The translations under genes and the position numbers were made by a program. Of a stretch of 56,336 bases of DNA, positions 49,625 through 56,336 are shown piece after piece (the stretch's first letter is position 1; every line of letters begins with the position of its first letter). The DNA comes from Anaerolineales bacterium (GTDB lineage: Bacteria; Chloroflexota; Anaerolineae; Anaerolineales; Villigracilaceae), in contig JAFGSI010000057.1 in assembly GCA_016934715.1 (NCBI GenBank), positions 1 to 56,336 on the forward strand, in the 5' to 3' direction. The notes beneath the pieces were generated by a model. That model worked only from the letters and a program-made list of their open reading frames with translations. It searched no databases and was not told the DNA's origin.

Positions 49625-50854
49625 ATGAACCGTGAGTTAGGTGTCAACTCCTCCCGCCTGCTTGCCCGCTTGGACGAACTGGCCCAGTTTGGTGCCATGC
49701 AGGGCGGCGGGATCACCCGCCTGGCGCTCTCGGATGCCGACCGGGACGCCCGCGATCGCTTCGTTTCCTGGCTGGAAGCCCTCGGCCTGGCCGTCTACGT
49801 CGACGCCATCGGTAACATCCTCGGCTTCCGCCCGGGCGGTGAGGATCTGGCCCCGGTGCTTTTTGGCTCGCATCTCGACACGGTCCGGGACGCCGGGCGC
49901 TTCGACGGGGCCTACGGCGTCCTGGCCGCGCTGGAGGTGCTCGAAACCTTGATCGAGGTCGGCTTGGAGACCCGCCGTCCACTGGCGGTGGTGGCTTTCA
50001 CCAACGAGGAGGGCGTCCGCTTCCCGACCGACATGCTGGGCAGCAATGTCTACAGTGGAGCCCTGTCGCTCGAGGAGGCCTACGCCGTGCCTGGCTTCGA
50101 CGGCCTGACGGTTGGCGATGAATTGCGCCGCATCGGCTACGCCGGCGAATTTCCCCCGGGGGCGCTCAAACCCTATGCCTATGTTGAACTGCATATCGAG
50201 CAGGGCCCGATCCTGGACCGGAGCTCCATTCCGATCGGGGTGGTCGAGACGGTCACCGGAATCTCCTGGAAGGAATTGACCATCTGCGGAGCGGCCAACC
50301 ACGCCGGGACGACGCCAATGGACGGCCGGCGTGACGCCGGCCTGGCTGCGGCCCGGATCATCACTGGTCTGCGTCAACTGACCCTTGACCTGGGAGGCGA
50401 CCAGCGGGCGACCTGCGGGATGCTCAGCCTGGAGCCGGGGGCGGTCAATGTCATTCCCGGTCGGGCGGTCCTGACCGTCGATCTGCGCAACGGCGACGAG
50501 TCCACCCTGGAGGAGGCGGAACGCCGCCTGGCGGGCCTGGTCGCCGAGGTGGCCCAGCAGGAGGGCGTGACCATCACCGCCCGCAAACTGGCACGCGTCC
50601 GGGCGGTGGCTTTCAACCCGATGGTCCCGGCGGCTGTCGAGGCGGCCGCCGCCGACCTGCACCTGGCCTCGCTCCGGATGGGGTCGGGAGCCGGGCATGA
50701 CGCCCAGGTCATGGCCGGACTCTGCCCGGCCGGGATGGTCTTCATCCCCAGCCGGGATGGGATCTCGCACAGCCCGCATGAGTATTCCTCCCCCGAGGCC
50801 CTGGCCGCCGGGGCCAATGTCCTGCTGCGCACGGTGATGAAATTGGCAGAATAA
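49625..50854 (+). CDS. M20 family Zn hydrolase (N-carbamoyl-L-amino-acid hydrolase/allantoate amidohydrolase)
   Basis: Predicted 409-residue dimeric metallohydrolase. The two-metal site is visible in LFGSHLDTVRDAGRFDGAYG (His and Asp), FTNEEGVRFP (Glu pair), ELHIEQGP (His) and SPHEYSS (His); the lid domain has NHAGTTPMDGRRDAG. It releases ammonia and CO2 from N-carbamoyl amino acids or allantoate. It would act after the dihydropyrimidinase encoded at 21842, but beta-ureidopropionase activity in particular cannot be assumed. AAGGA precedes the ATG; a TACAAT box is at 49586-49591. A strong terminator follows. Confidence 0.9.
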   Translation: MNRELGVNSSRLLARLDELAQFGAMQGGGITRLALSDADRDARDRFVSWLEALGLAVYVDAIGNILGFRPGGEDLAPVLFGSHLDTVRDAGRFDGAYGVLAALEVLETLIEVGLETRRPLAVVAFTNEEGVRFPTDMLGSNVYSGALSLEEAYAVPGFDGLTVGDELRRIGYAGEFPPGALKPYAYVELHIEQGPILDRSSIPIGVVETVTGISWKELTICGAANHAGTTPMDGRRDAGLAAARIITGLRQLTLDLGGDQRATCGMLSLEPGAVNVIPGRAVLTVDLRNGDESTLEEAERRLAGLVAEVAQQEGVTITARKLARVRAVAFNPMVPAAVEAAAADLHLASLRMGSGAGHDAQVMAGLCPAGMVFIPSRDGISHSPHEYSSPEALAAGANVLLRTVMKLAE

Positions 50855-50933
50855 ATGCGGGGATGTCTGGGGCGGGTTGGCGTCCCGCAGGAAACGGGAC
50901 GCGCTCTCCTGTTTCCCAAGAAAGCGATTCTAA

Positions 50934-50970
50934 GGCGGCCCGGTCAATTCCACCGGGCCGCCTTTTCTTT
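50934..50970 (+). terminator. Rho-independent terminator after the M20 hydrolase
   Basis: GGCGGCCCGGT (50934-50944) and ACCGGGCCGCC (50952-50962) form an 11-bp stem followed by TTTTCTTT. A second hairpin, GCGTCCCG/CGGGACGC, lies just upstream at 50880-50902. Confidence 0.8.
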
Positions 50971-50989
50971 GCCTTCCCTGTTTTGTCGA

Positions 50990-51184
50990 TCATTTCTCCG
51001 GCACGATGATCCACATGACGAGATAGACCCACAGGGTCGTCGAAACGCCCAGGAAGAATCCCAGCACGAACAGCAGGCGGACGACAGTCGCATCGATGTC
51101 GAAGTACTCTCCCAGCCCGGCACAGACGCCACCGACCATGCGGTTGGACTGGCTGCGGGTCAGCTTCTTGGTTTCTGTGATCAT
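50990..51184 (-). CDS. PspC domain protein
   Basis: Predicted 64-residue membrane protein. RMVGGVCAGLGEYFDIDATV followed by VRLLFVLGFFLGVSTTLWVY is the PspC domain, a small membrane sensor/stress protein that in enterobacteria works with PspB on the phage-shock response. AAAGGAGCG before the ATG at 51184 sets the start. No pspA is nearby. The 232 bases up to dinB (51185-51416) hold no other gene. Confidence 0.88.
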   Translation of the reverse strand: MITETKKLTRSQSNRMVGGVCAGLGEYFDIDATVVRLLFVLGFFLGVSTTLWVYLVMWIIVPEK

Positions 51185-51416
51185 GGTTGCGCTCCTTTCC
51201 TTTTGCTTGTAGTGAATCCACATACGCAAGTTGTGGGCCCCCGGTTGCGTCCACCTTTCCCCCGGAAGTACTCCCCACTGGCTGTGGGACCCAGAAACCA
51301 GATTGAGCGCAGGCGGGCTCACAACGAATCGACAAACCGTGCAGGATGCTTTTTCGCCTCGTCTGTGCTCGCCGGCATCCCATTCTTGTTTGTGGTCGAG
51401 GTGTTCGCCTTCTTAT

Positions 51417-52604
51417 TCACCTGTCCCTGTTCTTCTTTGTGGCGTCTCTGCCACGCCGGATGGCCTGCTGGCCGAATTTCTCCTGCAGTGCGTCGACGAC
51501 TTCCTGCAGCCGGCGCTTCTTCTCATCCTCCTGGCCCCACAGTTCCAGCTGACGTTCCGGAGGCCGGAAACCGCTTACCCCGACACCGATCAGGCGGACT
51601 GCCTTGCCCGATGGGCGGACCTTGTGCAAGAGGGCCAGGGCGATGGCCTGGATCTCGTCGTCTTGATCGGTAGGGTGGGGCAGGGTTGTCTGGCGGGTCA
51701 GGGTGGTGAAGTCGGGCCAGCGCAGCTTGAGTTTGACCGTCGTCCCGGCCAGGTCGGCCCGGCGCAGACGTCGCGCGACCTGGCCGGCCAGGTCGCGCAG
51801 GGTCTCCTCCAGGGCCCGATCATCGCGCAGGTCGCGGGCGAAGGTGACCTCCTGCGAGATCGACTTGACCTCGTGCTCGGTGACCACTGGGCGCTCGTCG
51901 ATCCCCTGGGCGTGGCGCCAGAGCTCGCGCCCGTTTTCGCCAAACCAGCGCAGCAGGTCCGTTTCGGGACGGCGGGCGATGTCGCCGATCGTGCGGATGC
52001 CGACCTCGGCCAGGCGGGCTTCGGTCTTGGGTCCCACGCCCCATAACATGGAAACCGGCAGGGGATCCAGGAAGGCGGCCTCCTGCCCGGGCGGGACGAT
52101 TGTGAGCGCGTTGGGCGGTTCACCATTCCGAGCGCCTTTCTTGCCCACCTCCGTGGCGATCTTGGCTACCAGTTTGTTGCCTGCCACGCCGACCGAATTG
52201 GGCAGCCCGAGTTCATCCCGGACCCGGGCCTGGATGCGCATAGCCATATTTCGGGATTCCTCACGCAGATCGCTGAGGTCGACGAAGGCTTCGTCGATCG
52301 AGATCTGCTCGACCAGCGGCGACAGCTCACGCAGACGGGCCATGACCTTCTCGGACAGCTCCTCGTAACCCCGGCGGTGGTGGTCGAGGATCCTCAGTTT
52401 CGGGCAAAGGCGCAGTGCCTGCGCCATCGCCATCGCCGAGCGGACCCCAAAACTGCGCGCCGCGTACGAACACGATGAAACCACTCCGCGCTCCTCCGGA
52501 TGTCCGCCGACAGCGAAAGGCACTCCGCGCAGGGACGGGTCGTTCAGTTCTTCGACTGCGCAGAAGAAGGCATCCAGGTCCAGATGCAGGATCGTACGGG
52601 GCAT
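51417..52604 (-). CDS. dinB: DNA polymerase IV (Y-family)
   Basis: Predicted 395-residue translesion polymerase. ILHLDLDAFFCAVEELNDP holds the first catalytic Asp, VVSSCSYAARSFGVRSAMAM the nucleotide-binding fingers, EQISIDEAFVDLSDL the S-(I/V)-DE catalytic pair, and VGPKTEARLAEVGIRTIGDI the helix-hairpin-helix thumb; the little-finger domain follows. A C-terminal QxxLxLW-like clamp motif may be RQLELWG. A TATAAT box is 7 bases before the ATG, so the mRNA is predicted to be leaderless. No LexA box is recognised. Confidence 0.95.
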   Translation of the reverse strand: MPRTILHLDLDAFFCAVEELNDPSLRGVPFAVGGHPEERGVVSSCSYAARSFGVRSAMAMAQALRLCPKLRILDHHRRGYEELSEKVMARLRELSPLVEQISIDEAFVDLSDLREESRNMAMRIQARVRDELGLPNSVGVAGNKLVAKIATEVGKKGARNGEPPNALTIVPPGQEAAFLDPLPVSMLWGVGPKTEARLAEVGIRTIGDIARRPETDLLRWFGENGRELWRHAQGIDERPVVTEHEVKSISQEVTFARDLRDDRALEETLRDLAGQVARRLRRADLAGTTVKLKLRWPDFTTLTRQTTLPHPTDQDDEIQAIALALLHKVRPSGKAVRLIGVGVSGFRPPERQLELWGQEDEKKRRLQEVVDALQEKFGQQAIRRGRDATKKNRDR

Positions 52605-52611
52605 GGTTTTG

Positions 52612-52617
52612 ATTATA
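52612..52617 (-). promoter_or_regulatory. -10 box of dinB, leaderless
   Basis: On the minus strand TATAAT ends 7 bases before the dinB ATG (52604), leaving no room for a Shine-Dalgarno. Confidence 0.5.
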
Positions 52618-52791
52618 ATAGGTTACGCGCGCCTCTCCCGGGCAAGACAGTTCCTGGAGGGATATTCAATTCGCGTAATTTGCGCTATCATTGATTTAAA
52701 GGGTTTGTTGATGGAACTTCTCGACCCCCATTTACGTCTGTGATGGTGCAGGGAAGCGGAACCCTGCTCTGAATCATGGAAGGAGGAACGA

Positions 52792-55700
52792 ATGAAAGTG
52801 CAACGTATCTTGATTCCCATCGTCCTGATCATCACCGTCCTGGCGCAGTTCCTGCCCGGGTCTGTCTTTGGGGCACGGCCTGCCGGGGCGGTGGCCTATG
52901 CGGATTGGGCCCAATTCGTCGCCGATGTGACCATCCCCGACGGCAGTGCCATCGCTCCGGGGACGACCTTCACCAAGACCTGGCGTCTGCGCAACATCGG
53001 TACCACCACCTGGACGACCGGTTATGCACTGGTCTTCTCCAGCGGCAATCAACTCGGTGCCCCGGCAGCTGTCAACATGCCCTACAGCGTGGCTCCCGGC
53101 CAGACCGTCGACATCTCGGTCACGATGACCGCCCCCAGCGCGGCTGGGCACTACCGCGGTTATTTCAAGCTCCGCAACGCCTCCGGGGTCCTGTTCGGGA
53201 TCGGCTCGTCCGGAACCAGCACATTCTGGGTCGACATCAATGTCTCAGCTACATCAACCACGGCTTACGATTTCGCCGCCAACTATTGCGCCGCCACCTG
53301 GACCAACGGCACGACCACCCTGCCCTGCCCGGGCACGGATGGCGCTGCCAGCGGCTTCGTGGTCAGGGTTGATTCTCCCACCCTGGAGACCGGTGCCGTC
53401 GACAGCGGCCCCGGCCTGCTGGTCGCCCCCCAGGCCGTGACCGATGGCTTCGTTCAGGCAACTTTCCCGGCCTTCACGGTCCAATCTGGCGACCGCTTCC
53501 AGACGACCGTCGGCTGCGAGCGTGGAGCGACGAGCTGCTATGTGGCCTACCGCCTCGACTACCAGATCGGCAGCGGCACGGTGCGCACGCTGTGGACCTT
53601 CCGTGAGCGTTACGAGGGCCTGGTCTACCGGGCCAGCATCGACCTTTCGTCGCTGGCCGGGCAGAATGTCAACTTCATCCTGCGGGTCATGGCCTACGGC
53701 ACGCCGACCGGCGACCGGGCCCTGTGGGGCACGCCGCGCATCGTGCGCGGCAGCAGCACCACACCTGTGACGCCCACCACGCCGACCACCACGACCACCA
53801 CGCCCACCACGGTCACCCCGACGCCGGTCCCGGCCGCTTGTGACCGGGCGACCTTTATCGCCGACGTCACCATCCCCGACGGCTCGAACCAGGCTGCTGG
53901 CGTGGCCTTCACGAAAACCTGGCGCCTGCGCAATTCTGGCTCCTGCACCTGGACGACCGGCTACTCGCTGGTCTTCGTCAGCGGTGACTCGATGAGCGCC
54001 CCGGTAAGAATTAACCTTCCCTCCAGTGTTGCTCCCGGGCAGACCATCAACCTGTCGGTCCCGATGGTGGCTCCCGGAACCCCCGGCCATTACCGCGGCT
54101 ACTGGAAGCTCAGCAATTCCTCCGGTGTTCCATTCGGCCTCGGCTCGGCCGGCACGGTCGCCTTCTGGGTCGACATCAACGTGACCGGTTCTTACGGCAC
54201 AGCTTACGACTTTGTGGCCAATGCCTGCTCGGCTGCCTGGACCAGTGGGGCGGGCACGTTGCCCTGTCCGGGTACCGATGGCGCTGCTGCTGGCTTCGTC
54301 CAGCGGCTGGACAATCCCATCCTGGAGAATAGCACCACCGCTGGACCCGGGCTGCTGGTCGCCCCGCAGGCGATCAACAACGGCTACGTCCAGGCGGTTT
54401 ACCCGGCCTTCAATGTCCTGGCCGGCGATCACTTCCGGTCGATCCTCTCCTGCCAGCGTGGAGCGACGAACTGCTACGTTACCTACCGGCTCGATTACCG
54501 CATCGGGAGCGGCCCAATCCAGACTCTCAAGGTCTTCCGCGAACGCTATGAAGGCCTGTATTACAACATGGATGTCGATCTTTCGGCCTTGGCAGGGCAG
54601 TCGGTTCAGTTCATCCTGACGGTCCAGGCCTACGGCTCGCCGACCGGTGACCGGGCCCTGTGGGTCGGGGCGCGGATTGCCCGAGTGGGTGCAAGCACGG
54701 GCAGCGGAACGCCGACCCAGACCCCAACTCAGACAGCAACTCCTACGACGACCGGCACGGGCACGACTTCGACTCCTACCGCAACTGGGACAGGTGAGAC
54801 CGCGACCCCAACGCCTACCCCTACCCCTACCCCTACGCCGAGCGAAACCCCGACGCCGTCAGAGACGCCGACCACGACGCCCACCAGTACGACATCGGGC
54901 AGTACTTCCAACTGGGCCACCTATCAGAATACCCGCTATGGGTACGCAATCCAGCTTCCTTCGCCCCCGGTTATTACCGGGGGCGACCCCTCTCTGATCA
55001 AACTGACCTTGCCGGTCCGACAGCCGGGAACCAACCTGGTTTCGGAATATGTGGATATTTCTGTGGTTGAGAATGCCAGCTCGTGCGCCAATGCGGTTGG
55101 CGACGACCCGTCCACAGGCCAGTCGGTGCTCCTCAATAATGTCACTTTCCTCAGGCAGGAGGGTACTGACCAGGGTGCCGGGCAGATCCGCGATTATGTG
55201 AGTTACACCACCTTGCGTGGGACGACCTGCATTTCGCTGCTCTTCGTTCTGCACTCGGGCAACCCGGGTGCCTACACCCCTCCCCGGCCGTTGTTCGATA
55301 AGCAGGCTGAGATCGCCTTGTTCACCCAGATGATGGAGACATTTGTTTTGTACATGGGTCCATATGCGGTGATCAATGTGGCCTCCAATGAAGTGCTCAA
55401 CGTCCGTTCGGCGGCGGGAACGTCCAATCCGGTGGTGGCGACCTTTGCCTACGACGAAACCCGCATCTATCGTACAGGGCTTTCTGCCCAGGTGGGAAGC
55501 ATCACCTGGGTTGAAGTCATCCGTCCAGACAGTGGCAGGGGCTGGGTCAATTCAGCCTATTTGCATGAAACTCTCAGCTCGGCAGCCTTCTGCGCTGACA
55601 GCAGGGTGACCGCCCTGCTGAATGATTTCAGGACTGCGATGGTCAACTCAAACGGCACCCTGTTTTCATCCCTGGTCAGTCCGGTCCATGGTGTGAATAT

Positions 55701-56088
55701 CCACACGACATCCCACAATCCAATCGTCAACCTTTCCGCTTCCACGGCGGCGGGCATCTTCACCAGCGCCAGCTCGTATGACTGGGGCCCGGGGCCTGGC
55801 GGCGGGCCAAATCAGGTTGGCACCTTCGCGGCCATCCTCCAGCCCAAGATCGTGGATGTGGTGACCAATCCCGGGTATTCGCCCTACTGTGATACGCCCC
55901 AGGTAGGGGGCGCGACCAACTGGGAGGCTGCCTGGCCTGCAACCTATGAGAACCTGCACTACTATGCCCTCTGGAAGCCTGGCACGCCCGGCATCGATCT
56001 TGACTACCGGTCCTGGGTGCTGGGGATCGAGTATATCGATGGCAGGCCCTACATCATGGTCATGATGCAGTTCGAATGGGCACCATAA
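52792..56088 (+). CDS. Large secreted protein with two NBR1-Ig units and an SH3b domain
   Basis: Predicted 1098-residue exported protein with an N-terminal signal peptide (VQRILIPIVLIITVLAQFLP). Two related units follow: an NBR1-type Ig domain (VTIPDGSAIAPGTTFTKTWR, about 40-150) plus a 170-residue jelly-roll-like domain to about 320, and the same again from 350 to 633 (VTIPDGSNQAAGVAFTKTWR). PT-rich linkers lie at 321-347 and 634-706. A domain of unknown type (about 707-850), a bacterial SH3 domain (NEVLNVRSAAGTSNPVVATF, 854-926) and a C-terminal domain (930-1098) complete it. AAGGAGG precedes the ATG. A cell-surface binding role is inferred; no catalytic motif is seen. Confidence 0.88.
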   Translation: MKVQRILIPIVLIITVLAQFLPGSVFGARPAGAVAYADWAQFVADVTIPDGSAIAPGTTFTKTWRLRNIGTTTWTTGYALVFSSGNQLGAPAAVNMPYSVAPGQTVDISVTMTAPSAAGHYRGYFKLRNASGVLFGIGSSGTSTFWVDINVSATSTTAYDFAANYCAATWTNGTTTLPCPGTDGAASGFVVRVDSPTLETGAVDSGPGLLVAPQAVTDGFVQATFPAFTVQSGDRFQTTVGCERGATSCYVAYRLDYQIGSGTVRTLWTFRERYEGLVYRASIDLSSLAGQNVNFILRVMAYGTPTGDRALWGTPRIVRGSSTTPVTPTTPTTTTTTPTTVTPTPVPAACDRATFIADVTIPDGSNQAAGVAFTKTWRLRNSGSCTWTTGYSLVFVSGDSMSAPVRINLPSSVAPGQTINLSVPMVAPGTPGHYRGYWKLSNSSGVPFGLGSAGTVAFWVDINVTGSYGTAYDFVANACSAAWTSGAGTLPCPGTDGAAAGFVQRLDNPILENSTTAGPGLLVAPQAINNGYVQAVYPAFNVLAGDHFRSILSCQRGATNCYVTYRLDYRIGSGPIQTLKVFRERYEGLYYNMDVDLSALAGQSVQFILTVQAYGSPTGDRALWVGARIARVGASTGSGTPTQTPTQTATPTTTGTGTTSTPTATGTGETATPTPTPTPTPTPSETPTPSETPTTTPTSTTSGSTSNWATYQNTRYGYAIQLPSPPVITGGDPSLIKLTLPVRQPGTNLVSEYVDISVVENASSCANAVGDDPSTGQSVLLNNVTFLRQEGTDQGAGQIRDYVSYTTLRGTTCISLLFVLHSGNPGAYTPPRPLFDKQAEIALFTQMMETFVLYMGPYAVINVASNEVLNVRSAAGTSNPVVATFAYDETRIYRTGLSAQVGSITWVEVIRPDSGRGWVNSAYLHETLSSAAFCADSRVTALLNDFRTAMVNSNGTLFSSLVSPVHGVNIHTTSHNPIVNLSASTAAGIFTSASSYDWGPGPGGGPNQVGTFAAILQPKIVDVVTNPGYSPYCDTPQVGGATNWEAAWPATYENLHYYALWKPGTPGIDLDYRSWVLGIEYIDGRPYIMVMMQFEWAP
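52897..54690 (+). repeat. Tandem duplication encoding two NBR1-Ig/beta units
   Basis: Bases 52897-53755 and 53836-54690 encode two collinear units of about 285 residues that remain similar throughout; compare RERYEGLVYRASIDLSSLAG with RERYEGLYYNMDVDLSALAG. The two copies keep cysteine pairs (CERGATSCY and CQRGATNCY). Confidence 0.75.
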
Positions 56089-56267
56089 GCGAATGGATTG
56101 TAGAGAAGAGAACCAGTTCATAGTCCGACGAATCGAAGAAATTAAGAGTCAGCTGCTCTGCCCTCTACTCCACACGTGAAGAGTAAAATAATTCACCCGC
56201 CATCACAAAGTGCACCGTTTACAAGCCTTTACGCTTGAGGAAACGTCAGGACCATGTCAAGGATCAT

Positions 56268-56336
56268 ATGCCTACCGAACAACCCGCAGCAAGCTTTCCC
56301 GTCAGTGAACGATACTCTATCGCCGCGAAGCGATTA
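56268..56336 (+). CDS. Possible gene start cut by the window edge
   Basis: An ATG preceded by AAGGATCAT opens a frame MPTEQPAASFPVSERYSIAA that is still open at the last base. Only 23 codons are visible, so no family can be assigned. The 179 bases before it (56089-56267) hold no recognisable feature. Confidence 0.3.
   Translation, partial: MPTEQPAASFPVSERYSIAAKRL

Noticed and set aside
54700-54900. ACC/CCG-rich tract resembling a microsatellite or CRISPR-like repeat
   Set aside because: It encodes the Pro/Thr-rich linker of the NBR1-Ig protein in frame; there are no spacers.

Overview
The window is GC-rich bacterial DNA and most likely comes from a member of the Chloroflexota, class Anaerolineae or near it. 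This is inferred from gene content, not from a marker gene: secreted proteins with NBR1-type Ig domains and PT-rich linkers, a multi-GAF histidine kinase, a secreted serpin, a deazaflavin (F420)-type nitroreductase homologue, a flotillin/NfeD pair, and a GlnE with internal ACT domains. There is no rRNA or tRNA gene and no CRISPR array.

Layout. 0.1-1.2 kb: a short-chain dehydrogenase. 1.2-3.5 kb: an accessory patch with a PIN-toxin/partner cassette between two copies of a structured direct repeat, a truncated foreign gene and the remains of an IS5/DDE_Tnp_4 transposase. 4-14.3 kb: an acetyltransferase and a nitrogen-assimilation block (glnE, glnA) followed by a three-GAF histidine kinase and a double-receiver LuxR-type regulator. 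14.8-23.3 kb: DegV, a PLP enzyme, a PEP/pyruvate-binding protein, glutamate dehydrogenase and a dihydropyrimidinase. 23.3-30.3 kb: a serpin lipoprotein, an acyltransferase, a thiolase, a small metalloprotease-like protein, an SDR and a secreted subtilase. 30.3-34 kb: an MFS carrier, flotillin and NfeD. 34-35.8 kb: a second accessory patch (FRG-domain protein and a decayed MNT-type nucleotidyltransferase). 35.8-43.3 kb: a TetR-controlled run of genes for an ABC exporter (permease, HlyD adaptor, two separate ATPases) interleaved with small enzymes. 43.3-45.1 kb: YdjM-like, GNAT and YjbQ genes. 45.2-50.9 kb: a carboxylic-acid module (beta-decarboxylating dehydrogenase, isocitrate-lyase-family lyase, LeuC/LeuD-like hydratase) and an M20 carbamoylase-type hydrolase. 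51-56 kb: PspC, DNA polymerase IV and a large secreted NBR1-Ig/SH3 protein; another gene may start at the right edge.

How the genes fit together. GlnA carries the conserved adenylylation tyrosine and GlnE beside it carries two nucleotidyltransferase halves with a GlnD-like ACT region between them, so the ligase and its modifying enzyme are a local pair. Glutamate dehydrogenase, dihydropyrimidinase and the M20 hydrolase extend the nitrogen theme. Several genes (glnE, ydjM-like, dinB) have a TATAAT/TACAAT box only 6-7 bases before the start codon, which predicts leaderless mRNAs, while many others have clear Shine-Dalgarno sequences. The points most worth following up are the 45.2-49.5 kb module, the GlnE-ACT architecture, the ABC-exporter operon with a nucleotidyltransferase between its two ATPases, and the repeat-flanked PIN cassette.
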